Below, piece after piece: positions 1 to 8,277 of a DNA stretch of 64,000 nt. A program made the translations under genes and the position numbers. The notes beneath the pieces were generated by a model. It was given only the letters and a program-made list of their open reading frames with translations. It did not search any database and was not told the DNA's origin. How positions within the stretch are numbered: position 1 is the stretch's first letter; each line of letters starts with the position of its first letter. Location: NCBI GenBank assembly GCA_017302635.1, contig JAFLCX010000001.1:1178001-1242000 (forward strand). Reading direction: 5' to 3'. The DNA comes from Hyphomicrobiales bacterium (lineage in GTDB: Bacteria > Pseudomonadota > Alphaproteobacteria > Rhizobiales > Beijerinckiaceae).

Positions 1-233
1 CCGACCGAGTAAACATTCGGCAACCCAATTCTCTCCGCGACCGATGGATCGGGCTGGATCATGCCGATCAGCCGCGACCCGGCGAGCGCCGAGTCGATCA
101 TGGCGATGTAGCGCGGCTCGAAAATATTCAGCGGTATCTGTCCGCGCGGCAAAAGCAACGCACCGGGCAGCGGAAAAAGCGCGAGGGTCTGAGGAAGATC
201 GTTCGCGCCGGCATAGACCGCATTCGAAGGCAT
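1..233 (-). CDS. LON substrate-binding domain protein (partial, 3' end outside window)
   Basis: This is the N-terminal 77 codons of a protein that resembles the substrate-binding (N-terminal) domain of Lon protease, found in bacteria as a stand-alone protein of about 200-220 residues. The visible part carries the family hallmarks FPLPGALLLP (residues 20-29) and LNIFEPRY (35-42). The ATG at 233 is preceded by a strong AGGAGG five bases upstream, and the gene starts 12 bases after the stop of the thioredoxin-like gene, so the two are probably co-transcribed. A role in protein quality control, in line with its chaperone-like neighbour, is inference. No protease domain can be judged because the rest of the gene is cut off by the window edge. 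Confidence 0.85.
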   Translation of the reverse strand, partial: MPSNAVYAGANDLPQTLALFPLPGALLLPRGQIPLNIFEPRYIAMIDSALAGSRLIGMIQPDPSVAERIGLPNVYSV

Positions 234-245
234 GTTTGCCTCCTG

Positions 246-1124
246 TTACGAGAACAGGGTCGCGGACAACCGTCGCCGACCCGTGACGGTCGCGTCGTCC
301 TGGCCACCCCAGGCCTCGAAGAACTGCAAGAGCTGCTTTCTCGCGCCGTCTTCGTTCCAGCTGCGATCCTTCTTGATGATCGCGATCAGTTCGTCGACCG
401 CTTCCTCGCGCTTGCCGTGGGCGTTGAGCGCAAGGGCGAGGTCGAATCGCGCCTGATGATCCAGCGGATTGGCCTCCACCTTCCGCTGAAGGCTTGTCAC
501 GTCCCCCAGAGCTTCAACTTGTTTGGCGAGTTCGAAAGCGGCGCGAGCGCCGGCAATTGCAGCATGGTGAGCCTGTTCGGGTGGCACGCGGGCGAGCATC
601 TGCTCAGCCTGTATGAGAGCGCCGCCCACGATCTGGGACCGGATCAGGCCTCCCAGAGCATCCATGTTCTCGGGCTCCTGACCCAGAATGCCTGCGAAAA
701 GTTCCATGGCCCCGGCGGCATCGCCGGCATCGAGCAAGGCCTTCGCCTCGTCGAGCATCGCGGCGAGATCAGCCCCCATCGGGCCGATCAGGCGCTCGAT
801 GAAACCCTTCACCTGACTTTCCGGCAAAGCGCCCATGAAGCCATCGACCGGCTGCCCCTTCTGGAAAGCGAAGACGGCAGGGATGGATTGCACGCCGAGT
901 TGCCCGGCGACCTGCGGATGCTCGTCGATATTCATCTTCACGAGCTTGATCCTGCCTTTTGCGGCCTTGACCACCTTTTCGATGACGGGCGTGAGTTGCT
1001 TGCAGGGTCCGCACCACGGCGCCCAGAAATCGACGAGCACGGGCTGCTTCATCGATTCCATCAGGACATCCTGACGGAAATCCTGGGTCGTTGTGTCTTT
1101 GACCAGATCAGCAGCGTCATTCAT
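246..1124 (-). CDS. Thioredoxin-TPR co-chaperone (CnoX/YbbN family)
   Basis: A 292-residue protein with an N-terminal thioredoxin fold (about residues 10-115) holding the active-site motif WCGPC at 37-41, followed by a helical tetratricopeptide-like region to the C-terminus. This domain order and length match CnoX/YbbN, a holdase that protects clients from oxidation and hands them to GroEL or DnaK. E. coli YbbN has SxxC in place of CxxC. Here both cysteines are present, so redox activity is possible, as in other alphaproteobacterial members. There is no signal peptide, so it is cytoplasmic. It ends with TAA 12 bases before the LON-domain gene, which suggests a two-gene proteostasis operon. 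The family assignment is firm; the client function is inferred. Confidence 0.9.
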   Translation of the reverse strand: MNDAADLVKDTTTQDFRQDVLMESMKQPVLVDFWAPWCGPCKQLTPVIEKVVKAAKGRIKLVKMNIDEHPQVAGQLGVQSIPAVFAFQKGQPVDGFMGALPESQVKGFIERLIGPMGADLAAMLDEAKALLDAGDAAGAMELFAGILGQEPENMDALGGLIRSQIVGGALIQAEQMLARVPPEQAHHAAIAGARAAFELAKQVEALGDVTSLQRKVEANPLDHQARFDLALALNAHGKREEAVDELIAIIKKDRSWNEDGARKQLLQFFEAWGGQDDATVTGRRRLSATLFS

Positions 1125-1234
1125 GGGCGAGAACCTTCGAAATTCGTCGAGAGCCCCGATCGGAGCCCATATTGCTCAACGCGTATGTGGAACCGGAAGG
1201 GCCGAGTTGCAACCCGTCCGGCGAGGCTTTTGCC

Positions 1235-1759
1235 TTAGGCCAGAGGTTCGATCACGCGATGGGGAAGGTCGAGCGCCGTCACCGCATGACCGGTCGCCTC
1301 GATATAGGCGACAAGATCGTCGCGCCCGAGGGCCGTTGTCCGCGAATTGATCAGCGGGTGCACGTTGATGATCGCGTGTTCCAGAAGTTTCCTTTCAAGA
1401 ATGAAAGTCACGGCCCCGGCCTCGTCGTTCACCAGGGCAAGCGGGGTGACCGAGCCGGGTTCAACACCAAGATGCGCCATCAGAAGCTCAGCATTGGCGA
1501 AGGACAGTCGCCCCTTGACCCCCAGAAGTTTGCTGGTCGCGTTGAGATCAACGGGGCTGTCTTCCTCGGCCGTGATGAGAAACAGCCGGTCGGCCTTGTC
1601 TTTCACGAAGAGGTTCTTGGTATGCCCGCCGGCTAGGGCTCCGCGCAATTCCTGCGATTCCGCGACGGTGAAGACGGGCTGGTGCTCGACAGTGCGGTAG
1701 GAAATGCCAAGGCGTGCCAAAAGGTCATAGGCTTTGGCAGAAGGATCGGGGCTGGTCAT
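1235..1759 (-). CDS. Prolyl-tRNA editing deacylase ProX/YbaK family
   Basis: This 174-residue protein belongs to the YbaK/aminoacyl-tRNA deacylase (INS-like) family. Stand-alone ProX-type members hydrolyse mischarged Ala-tRNA(Pro), complementing the editing of prolyl-tRNA synthetase. The N-terminal segment (YDLLARLGISYRTVEHQP), the NLFVKDK segment and the later NDEAGAVTFILE segment are typical, including the conserved lysine of the substrate pocket. I chose the ATG at 1759, which gives MTSPDPSAKAYDLL; an upstream extension to 1840 in the same frame has no family-like sequence. It is transcribed towards the thioredoxin gene with about 110 bases between. Substrate preference (Ala versus Cys on tRNA-Pro) cannot be fixed by eye. 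Confidence 0.88.
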   Translation of the reverse strand: MTSPDPSAKAYDLLARLGISYRTVEHQPVFTVAESQELRGALAGGHTKNLFVKDKADRLFLITAEEDSPVDLNATSKLLGVKGRLSFANAELLMAHLGVEPGSVTPLALVNDEAGAVTFILERKLLEHAIINVHPLINSRTTALGRDDLVAYIEATGHAVTALDLPHRVIEPLA

Positions 1760-1910
1760 GGCTCTGGGAACGGAAAGAGGAACAAGACTTTTCTTTGCCC
1801 GGTTCGGGCTCGCCTCACAAGTCTTGAAACCTTGCCGCAAAAATGCCTCTTGCCTTGCCCGCGACTTTGGGGCTAAACACCGCCGAACCGGCGAAGAGCC
1901 GGCACTGGAT

Positions 1911-1985
1911 GCGGGTGTAGCTCAGGGGTAGAGCACAACCTTGCCAAGGTTGGGGTCAAGGGTTCGAATCCCTTTACCCGCTCCA
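1911..1985 (+). tRNA. tRNA-Gly(GCC)
   Basis: A complete cloverleaf of 75 bases. The acceptor stem GCGGGTG pairs with TACCCGC through a G-T pair at the base. The D arm contains AGCTCAGGGGTAGAGC, the anticodon stem is CAACC/GGTTG around the loop TTGCCAA (anticodon GCC), and the T arm contains GGTTCGAATCC. The CCA end is encoded at 1983-1985. A terminator hairpin lies 33 bases downstream. Confidence 0.97.
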
Positions 1986-2017
1986 ATTTTCTCTTGTTTC
2001 CCCAAGGAGATACGAAT

Positions 2018-2039
2018 GGCCGCCCGAGGGCGGCCTTTT
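2018..2039 (+). terminator. Rho-independent terminator after tRNA-Gly
   Basis: A perfect 7-8 bp GC stem (GGCCGCCC paired with GGGCGGCC, very short loop) is followed directly by TTTT. It lies just downstream of tRNA-Gly, is oriented to stop that transcript, and separates it from the convergent phnE gene. Confidence 0.8.
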
Positions 2040-2117
2040 CGTTTCCAGATCGGATTGTACTTTCTCTGCCCGGAATGCGGTCGTGCAATGCTCACGAGAC
2101 CATTGCGCGGCACGCTC

Positions 2118-2921
2118 CTACAAGATCCGGCTGCGCAGGAAGGATGTCACGATCTCGGTGATGATCACGACCGTGAAAATCACGGCGAGGATCAGCCCGA
2201 CCTGATCCCAGTAAAGGTTGTTGAGCGCCGCATCGAGCGCTACCCCGATGCCGCCGGCCCCCACGAGGCCCAGCACAGCGCTTTCGCGGATATTGATGTC
2301 CCAGCGCAACAGCACGACCGACCAGAAGGCGGGCTCGACCTGCGGCCAGTAGCCCTTCACGAGGATCATCGAACGGGGCGCACCGGTTGCGGCGAGCGCT
2401 TCGAGAGGGCCGTTCTGCGCTTCTTCCAGCGCCTCGCCGAAGAGCTTCCCGACGAAGCCGATCGATCGCACCGCGATCGACATCACGCCCGCCAGAGCAC
2501 CGGGTCCAAAAACCGCCACGAACAGCAGCGCCCAGATCAGCGAATTCACCGAACGCGAGGAAACGAAGATGAACTGCGCAAACCAGCGCAAAACCGGATT
2601 CTTCGTGAAATTCCGTGCCGCGAGAAACGAGAGCGGCAAGGCCAGGATGATCGCGAGAATGGTCCCTAAAGTCGCAATATGGAAGGTCTCGATCAGTGCA
2701 TTGTGGATGGCCTTGGGATAGAAAGCCCAGTCGAACGGCCACATGCGCTTGAAAAGATCCGCGCTCTGCGCGGGCGCATCGTAGAGAAATTCCGGGATGA
2801 TATCGATCGTCTTCAGCGACCAGATCACTGCAATCGCCGTCAGGATGTAGAGCACGGCGCGCGCGATGCGCTCGGCCGGTGAGAAACGCTCCCAGCGCCG
2901 CAATTCAGGTGACGTGTTCAT
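2118..2921 (-). CDS. phnE: Phosphonate-type ABC transporter permease PhnE (second copy)
   Basis: An inner-membrane permease of 267 residues with about six hydrophobic segments and the cytoplasmic EAA-type loop (EALEEAQNGPLEALAATGAP region) that contacts the ATPase. It matches PhnE, the membrane subunit of phosphonate/phosphite importers, which in many alphaproteobacteria occurs as a tandem pair. The ATG at 2921 overlaps the TGA of the upstream phnE copy by four bases (ATGA), so translation is coupled. The protein ends in a TAG before the tRNA-Gly terminator. A working importer would also need an intact PhnC ATPase and the PhnD binding protein; neither is intact in this window. Substrate (phosphonate, phosphite or phosphate ester) cannot be read from the permease. 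Confidence 0.88.
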   Translation of the reverse strand: MNTSPELRRWERFSPAERIARAVLYILTAIAVIWSLKTIDIIPEFLYDAPAQSADLFKRMWPFDWAFYPKAIHNALIETFHIATLGTILAIILALPLSFLAARNFTKNPVLRWFAQFIFVSSRSVNSLIWALLFVAVFGPGALAGVMSIAVRSIGFVGKLFGEALEEAQNGPLEALAATGAPRSMILVKGYWPQVEPAFWSVVLLRWDINIRESAVLGLVGAGGIGVALDAALNNLYWDQVGLILAVIFTVVIITEIVTSFLRSRIL

Positions 2922-3718
2922 TGAAAAATTCTCCGGATGCGGGCTGAAAACACCTCGCACAACATGATGAGCGCGATGATGACGATCAGGATTGTCAGCA
3001 CCACGTCGTAGTCAAAGCGCTGGTAGGCCGTGAACAGGGGCGCACCGATGCCACCGCCGCCGACAATGCCCACCATCGTGGAATTGCGCAGGTTCGAATC
3101 GAACTGATAGACCGTGAGACCCACGAAACGCGCCATCACCTGCGGCATCACCGCCATCACCAGCACGTTGAGGAACGAGGCGCCGGTGGCGCGCACCGCC
3201 TCCACCTGCTTGGGGTTCAGCTCCTCGACCACTTCCGCGAAGAGTTTCGCAACAAACCCCATCGTGGCGACAATCAGCGCGAGAATACCGGCAAGCGCGC
3301 CGAAGCCGACGGCCTTCACGAACAGGATCGCCACGATCACCGGATGGAACGAGCGGCAGATGGCGATGACACCGCGCGCGGCGGTCGAAAGCCAGATTGG
3401 CGCAAGATTGCGTGCCGCCGCGAACCCGAGCGGCAAAGAGAGCAGGATGCCGAAAAATGTGGCGAGCACAGCAATCTGGATGCTTTCCAGCATGCCCGTT
3501 GTGATCAGCTCCAGTTTGTCGGCAGCCGTGTTGGGCGGAAACATGCGCCCGAGCAGGGTCGCACCCTGATCGATCCCGCGCACGATACGGGCCCAGCTGA
3601 CATCGAGCGTGGAGAGGGCATAGAACGTGTAGAGCGCGAGCCCGGCCCAGGCGATGCGAACCGGCCAATTGGCCGGAAACGGTTCGCGACGGGACACAAA
3701 ATGCTGGGGGGTCGTCAT
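2918..3718 (-). CDS. phnE: Phosphonate-type ABC transporter permease PhnE (first copy)
   Basis: A 266-residue permease and paralogue of the neighbouring PhnE. It has hydrophobic segments through the chain and an EAA loop (EVVEELNPKQVEAVRATGAS region) followed by the VGGGGIGAP motif near the C-terminus, matching VGAGGIGVA in the second copy. I chose the ATG at 3718 because it overlaps the TGA of the phnC remnant (ATGA) and has GGAGAGG upstream; a TTG at 3727 is possible. The two permeases overlap by four bases and would form a heterodimeric channel. The usual order is phnC-phnD-phnE1-phnE2; here phnE1 follows a broken phnC directly. Confidence 0.88.
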   Translation of the reverse strand: MTTPQHFVSRREPFPANWPVRIAWAGLALYTFYALSTLDVSWARIVRGIDQGATLLGRMFPPNTAADKLELITTGMLESIQIAVLATFFGILLSLPLGFAAARNLAPIWLSTAARGVIAICRSFHPVIVAILFVKAVGFGALAGILALIVATMGFVAKLFAEVVEELNPKQVEAVRATGASFLNVLVMAVMPQVMARFVGLTVYQFDSNLRNSTMVGIVGGGGIGAPLFTAYQRFDYDVVLTILIVIIALIMLCEVFSARIRRIFQ

Positions 3719-3885
3719 CCGTGCCAATCCTCTCCGCCATAAATCGCCGAGAGATGATGCCTCTCTAGCGCTTCCGGAGGGCCATCGAACACGACATTGC
3801 CACCCGTCATGCCGATGATGCGCGTTGCGTAGCGCTTGGCAAGCTCGACGTTGTGAATGTTGATGATGATATTGCGCTCATCCGT
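3715..3885 (-). pseudogene. phnC: 3' remnant of phnC (phosphonate ABC ATPase)
   Basis: Reading the minus strand up to the ATGA overlap with phnE1 gives about 56 codons that match the C-terminal end of PhnC: NIIINIHNVELAKRYATR, then RIIGMTGGNVVFDGPPEAL. In the family this follows Walker B and contains the switch histidine (here NIHNV). An in-frame TGA sits at 3888-3886, and no Walker A, signature or Walker B sequence precedes it with normal spacing. Beyond the stop the sequence runs into the 3' end of a BASS transporter gene. I read this as a phnC gene whose 5' two thirds, and phnD if it stood upstream, were removed by a deletion or rearrangement. The C-terminal match is strong; the mechanism of loss is inference. 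Confidence 0.75.
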
Positions 3886-3950
3886 TCAGATCAGTGCAAG
3901 CGCGGTCGTTTTCCCGATACTTGGATTCAGCTCGTTCTGAAGCCCTGAGG

Positions 3951-4859
3951 TCAGAGAAGTGCGTCGGGGATCTTCTGCTCCGCGGCCGCATTCGCTCGCC
4001 GGAACCACAGGGTCAGGATTGTCGACGAAATGACGATGAAGAGCGAATAGAGCGCCGGAACCGCCATCACCTGTTGCTGAATGCTCTGGAGAGGGCCGAC
4101 GAAGGTGAAGGCCACGATCGCGATGGCGAGCGGCCCATTCTGGATGCCTGTTTCGAGAGCGATGGTGCGTGCGTTGCGCGGGTGGAGCTTCAGGGCTGTC
4201 GAGAAGAGATATCCGAACAGGAAACCGAGAATTCCGAGCCCGATCGCGCCGAAGAACACCGAAGCCGGCGTGTTCATCAGGAACTGCCAGTTCCGCGGCA
4301 CCCAGGTGACGAGCAGCAGCAGGATGAAAACGAGCCCGAGAAAACTGCCGACCAGTTCCACGAGCGCGCCAACATTCGCGTTCCATCGGCGGATCATCAT
4401 GCCGATCGCCACGGGGACCAGAAGCAGGATCAGGGTGATGATGATGTTCTGCGCCGGCACCACGATCGAGAGAGAGCCCGCTGCCGTCAGGATCGCGACA
4501 TAGGTCACGATCAACAAGGGGATCGCGACGATCCCGACCACGGTCGAGTTTACCGTCATCAGGACAGAGAGCGCGAGGTTGCCGCGGCTGAAATAGGTGA
4601 AGATGTTCGAGGTGGTGCCGCCCGGCATGCAGCCCATGATCAGGATGCCGATCTTGATCGGATCGGACACCGGAAGTGTCAGCGCCAGAATCAGCCCGAT
4701 CAGGGGCATGAACCCGTATTGGGAGACGAGCCCGATCAGCATGCCGTAGGGCCGCTTCAGGGCGAGCACGAAGTCGCGCGGGGTGAGCGAGGCGCCCATA
4801 CCGAGCATGATCACGAAAATCATGGCGGCGAGCACCGCCTGTTCAAAGGCTCCGACCAT
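3951..4859 (-). CDS. BASS-family (bile acid:sodium symporter-like) transporter
   Basis: A 302-residue polytopic membrane protein with about nine to ten hydrophobic segments. It carries the family signature of a Gly-rich MGCMPGGTTSNIFTYFSRG stretch, the NSTVVGI turn and the later ETGIQNGPLA motif, which form the crossed helices and the Na+ sites in BASS proteins. Such proteins take up organic acids (bile acids, pyruvate, pantoate, sulfonates) with sodium. The ATG at 4859 lies one base after the stop of the acyl-CoA ligase, so the two genes are translationally coupled. A transporter for a carboxylic acid that the ligase then activates is a reasonable but unproven reading. Confidence 0.85.
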   Translation of the reverse strand: MVGAFEQAVLAAMIFVIMLGMGASLTPRDFVLALKRPYGMLIGLVSQYGFMPLIGLILALTLPVSDPIKIGILIMGCMPGGTTSNIFTYFSRGNLALSVLMTVNSTVVGIVAIPLLIVTYVAILTAAGSLSIVVPAQNIIITLILLLVPVAIGMMIRRWNANVGALVELVGSFLGLVFILLLLVTWVPRNWQFLMNTPASVFFGAIGLGILGFLFGYLFSTALKLHPRNARTIALETGIQNGPLAIAIVAFTFVGPLQSIQQQVMAVPALYSLFIVISSTILTLWFRRANAAAEQKIPDALL

Positions 4860-4860
4860 A

Positions 4861-6570
4861 TCAGGCTCCCGTGCTCGCGATTTCGGCTCTGAGGTCTTTC
4901 CGCAAGATTTTGCCGACATTCGACTTCGGCAAGGATTCCCGGAATTCGATGCGCTTGGGAACCTTGTAGGCCGTCAGATGCGCCTTGCAGTGTTCGCGCA
5001 ACTGCTCGGCAGTCGGGCCATGCGTATCACGTGCCACCACGAACGCTGACACCGCTTCACCTGCGGCGCCATCGGGCAGGCCGATCACGGCCGCCTCCAG
5101 CACACCGGGATGAGCGGCGAGCACATCCTCCACCTCGTTCGGGTAAACATTGAAGCCGGAAACGAGGATCATGTCCTTCTTGCGGTCGACGATCCGGTAA
5201 AACCCTTCGGCATCCAGCACGGCGATGTCTCCGGTCATCAGCCAGCCATGGCGCAGGGCGAGAGCGGTTTCCTCGGGCTTCTGCCAGTATCCGGCCATCA
5301 CCTGCGGGCCACGGACCGTGAGTTCGCCCGGTTCGCCGGTCGGCACTTCGCGCCCTTCGGCGTCGATCAGGCGGATTTCAGTCTGCGGCATCGGCTGGCC
5401 GATGGTTCCGAATCGGAATTTCTGGCGCGAATTGAAGGTGACGATGGGAGACGTTTCGGTGAGCCCATAGCCTTCCAGCACATCCACGCCGGTGACAGCC
5501 TTGAAGCGTTCGGCGACTGCACTCTGCAGGGCCATGCCACCGGCAACCGCACCGCGCAGGGAGCGTGGCGGGTCTTCCGAGAACCAGAACTCGTTGTTCA
5601 GCGCGTTGAAGAGGGTGTTCACCCCCGTCATCCAGGTGATCTTGTGGTTCTCGAAGGCGCGTTTGAGGTTCGAGATCGGGCGCGGATTGGGGATGAGGAT
5701 GTTCTCCGCTCCCCATTTGTGGAAGAGCAGCATGTTCGCGGTGAACGCGAAGATGTGGTAAAGCGGCAGCGCTGTCAGAACCACTTCTTCGCCCGCGCGG
5801 ATTTCACCGCCGAAGCAGGTTTCTGCCTGGCCGACATTCGACACAAGGTTCGAATGGGTGAGCATTGCGCCCTTGGCAACGCCCGTCGTGCCACCCGTGT
5901 ACTGGAGCACAGCAATGTCACCCGGGTTCACCTGCGCAGTGTAATCCGGCACATGGATGCCGCGCGAGGCGCGAATGGAAGCGCCTCTGGCCAGAACATC
6001 CCGGAACAAATGATGCGCACCCTCGATCGGGGGCAAGGAGCGATCCCAGAAGCGCTGCACCATCCGCACGACACGATGGACGGCCCGCGGCATCTTTTCT
6101 GAAACTGCAGCGATGATCACGTGCTCGATCGGGTGGATCGCACGGGCCTCGGCCAGCTTGTCGGCGAACATATCGACAATCACCAGCGCGCGAATGCCGG
6201 CATCGGCGAACTGCCGGCCCATCTCCGTGCCGGTGTAGAGCGGGTTGGTGTTCACCAGCACAAGCCCCGCTTTCGCGATGCCGAAAGCGGCGATCGGGAA
6301 AGCCAGACCATTGGGCACCTGAAGCGCCACGCGGTCACCGGCATGAAGCCCGAGTTCCTCGCGCAGGTAGACCGCGAAATCATCCGAGAGGCTGTCGATG
6401 GCGTTGAAACTCAACCGGCCATTCATGCCGTTGGGCATCACGATCCGATAGGCAGTTTTCTCGCCGTAAGCCTTGGCGGCCAGAGGCGCGATGTCCCCGA
6501 TCAGGCGGATACCAGAAGCCTCTCTCGCGAGGCCCGCCGAAGGGCCCGCGTGTCTCTCGTGCATGGTCAA
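4861..6570 (-). CDS. Long-chain fatty acid-CoA ligase (AMP-forming, FadD-like)
   Basis: A 569-residue member of the ANL superfamily. It carries the P-loop-like YTGGTTGVAKGAM motif, the adenine-binding GYGLTETSP motif, the GDIAVLDAEGFYRIVDRKKDMI region and a C-terminal catalytic lysine in LPKSNVGKILRKDL. These are the marks of fatty-acyl-CoA synthetases, which convert a carboxylic acid, ATP and CoA to acyl-CoA. GGAGG stands eight bases before a TTG at 6570, giving MTMHERH; the ATG at 6564 is the alternative with worse spacing. It is the first gene of a two-gene unit with the BASS transporter. Chain-length preference is not readable by eye. Confidence 0.88.
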   Translation of the reverse strand: MTMHERHAGPSAGLAREASGIRLIGDIAPLAAKAYGEKTAYRIVMPNGMNGRLSFNAIDSLSDDFAVYLREELGLHAGDRVALQVPNGLAFPIAAFGIAKAGLVLVNTNPLYTGTEMGRQFADAGIRALVIVDMFADKLAEARAIHPIEHVIIAAVSEKMPRAVHRVVRMVQRFWDRSLPPIEGAHHLFRDVLARGASIRASRGIHVPDYTAQVNPGDIAVLQYTGGTTGVAKGAMLTHSNLVSNVGQAETCFGGEIRAGEEVVLTALPLYHIFAFTANMLLFHKWGAENILIPNPRPISNLKRAFENHKITWMTGVNTLFNALNNEFWFSEDPPRSLRGAVAGGMALQSAVAERFKAVTGVDVLEGYGLTETSPIVTFNSRQKFRFGTIGQPMPQTEIRLIDAEGREVPTGEPGELTVRGPQVMAGYWQKPEETALALRHGWLMTGDIAVLDAEGFYRIVDRKKDMILVSGFNVYPNEVEDVLAAHPGVLEAAVIGLPDGAAGEAVSAFVVARDTHGPTAEQLREHCKAHLTAYKVPKRIEFRESLPKSNVGKILRKDLRAEIASTGA

Positions 6571-6752
6571 GGGCTATTCCTCCCGCCCCAATTCTTGTTC
6601 TTCGAGAGGAACTAGGCGCTGAACACAAGTCGGCAATGCTTGTTGCAAAACCCGGTCAATTCGGAAGATCGGAGGAGAAAAATTTGAAATTCAGACCCGA
6701 AAACGGTGAAAATATCGCGCTATTTGCCGCTTTGAAGCTGCCCTCGACGCGA

Positions 6753-7475
6753 TCATTCCCGCCTCAGAATTCGGTCCGCCAGCAGGCTCGAGATCCGCTT
6801 GGGTCGGAATGAGGCCGTCAGCCGTGCCGGGTCGTAATCGTCACGCACCCAATCGAGAAAGCTCTTGCCGTGCCGCTCGCCCTCTTCCGCATAAGCTTCG
6901 ATGAAGGCATCAAGGATCCCGGTCTGGGCATAGCGGAAATGCCCCTTGAGCAAGTTGAGCTCCTGAAGCGCGCGGTGGGCATTCGCACCCTCGACCACCA
7001 TCAGATAGAGCGCCGCGAACAGGCCGGCGCGGTCAGCGCCTGACTTGCAGTGCGCGAGAACCGGGTATTCGAGCTTCGCGAAAAATGCCGGGAGCGCGAG
7101 AAGCGTCTCGCGATCAGGCGCCTCACGCGAGCGCAGGACGAGGTCGACCACCTCGATCCCGAGGCGCTCGGCCGCATCCTTCTCAAGTTGCCAGGCGCCA
7201 TGGCTGCGACCGCCCCGGAGGTTGACGATGGTTTTCAGGCCCTGCTTCTTGAGGCGGGCGATGTCGCGTGGCGATGGCTGCGCTGAGCGCCACACCCGGT
7301 CGCCAACCCGGTGCTTGTTGAGGTGGAAGAGCCTCAGCACGCCGTGATCGACCACCAACAGGTCTATCCAGGCGCGAAGGCGCTCGCGCGCTGAACGGAT
7401 GGGCCGGTTCCAGCGCGCCTCTCGCTTCTCGCGTCGCGCGGCGTAGAATTCGACGCTCGGTTCGTTCTCGGGCAT
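6753..7475 (-). CDS. Tyrosine/dual-specificity protein phosphatase family
   Basis: A 240-residue protein with the cysteine phosphatase loop HCKSGADR at 142-149 (HCX5R), where C143 is the nucleophile and R149 binds phosphate. Upstream are VWRSAQPS (61-68) and TIVNLRG (82-88), both typical of bacterial DSP/Siw14-like enzymes. There is no signal peptide, so it is expected in the cytoplasm. The start at 7475 (MPENEPSVEF) was chosen because the long in-frame extension beyond it lies over the pyrophosphatase gene on the other strand. It is divergent from ppa, with about 145 bases between. The true substrate (phosphotyrosine, inositol phosphate or lipid phosphate) is unknown. Confidence 0.83.
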   Translation of the reverse strand: MPENEPSVEFYAARREKREARWNRPIRSARERLRAWIDLLVVDHGVLRLFHLNKHRVGDRVWRSAQPSPRDIARLKKQGLKTIVNLRGGRSHGAWQLEKDAAERLGIEVVDLVLRSREAPDRETLLALPAFFAKLEYPVLAHCKSGADRAGLFAALYLMVVEGANAHRALQELNLLKGHFRYAQTGILDAFIEAYAEEGERHGKSFLDWVRDDYDPARLTASFRPKRISSLLADRILRRE

Positions 7476-7620
7476 GGCGGGGCCGGATAGCACGCGCCTG
7501 CCTGCCGGCAAAGGCTTCACTTGCGCCTGACCGAGAGAGGTTGGTCCTTGGTCCGGCTTGCTGCATCCCGATGCAGGCGCTAGAGCCGGGAAAACCTGAC
7601 ACCAGTTCCGGAGACATCCC

Positions 7621-8151
7621 ATGAGACTCGAAGCCATCGCCATCGGCAAGAACCCGCCCGATGACATCAACGTTGTCATCGAGGTTCCGATTGGCGGCGA
7701 GCCGATCAAGTACGAGATGGACAAGGAAGCCGGCACCCTTGTTGTTGATCGCTTCCTCTACACGCCGATGCGCTATCCGGGAAATTACGGCTTCGTGCCG
7801 CATACGCTCTCGGATGATGGCGATCCGATCGACGTTCTGGTGGCGAATACCCGCCCCATCATTCCCGGCGCAGTGATCAATGTCCGCCCCATCGGCGTGC
7901 TGAAAATGGATGACGAGGGCGGCGGCGACGAGAAGATCATCGCGGTACCTTCGAACAAGCTTACGCAGCGCTATGCGAATGTGAAAAATTACACCGATCT
8001 GCCGGAGATCACCTGGAAGCAGATCGAGCATTTCTTCGTGCACTACAAGGACCTTGAGCCCGGCAAATGGGTGAAGCTCATCGGGTGGGGCGATGCTGCG
8101 GAAGCGCAGAAGCTCATCATGGAGGCGGTTATCCGTGCCAGAAAGGCTTGA
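7621..8151 (+). CDS. ppa: Inorganic pyrophosphatase (family I)
   Basis: A 176-residue soluble pyrophosphatase, the normal length for bacterial family I enzymes, which hydrolyse pyrophosphate to two phosphates and pull biosynthetic reactions forward. The Mg-binding signature [10 protein letters not shown] lies at 65-74. Upstream are YEMDKEAG (31-38) and [10 protein letters not shown] (51-60), all active-site segments. The start codon immediately follows a purine-rich stretch (CCGGAGACATCCC). It stands alone, divergent from the phosphatase gene. Identity is close to certain. Confidence 0.96.
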   Translation: MRLEAIAIGKNPPDDINVVIEVPIGGEPIKYEMDKEAGTLVVDRFLYTPMRYPGNYGFVPHTLSDDGDPIDVLVANTRPIIPGAVINVRPIGVLKMDDEGGGDEKIIAVPSNKLTQRYANVKNYTDLPEITWKQIEHFFVHYKDLEPGKWVKLIGWGDAAEAQKLIMEAVIRARKA

Positions 8152-8277
8152 ACTTCAGCCTCTTAATTGCACTCGCGCACTCTAAGATCGCATGCTGATG
8201 TCAGACTTTTGTCGAATTCGCAAAGTGTGGCAATCTCTTCCCGCCCACAAGACCAGAATGGGCGAGAGGGGAAAGCC

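Noticed and set aside
417..1238. Long plus-strand reading frame of 273 codons over the thioredoxin gene
   Set aside because: It is antisense to a clear thioredoxin-TPR gene, has no recognisable motif and reflects the high-GC third-position bias.
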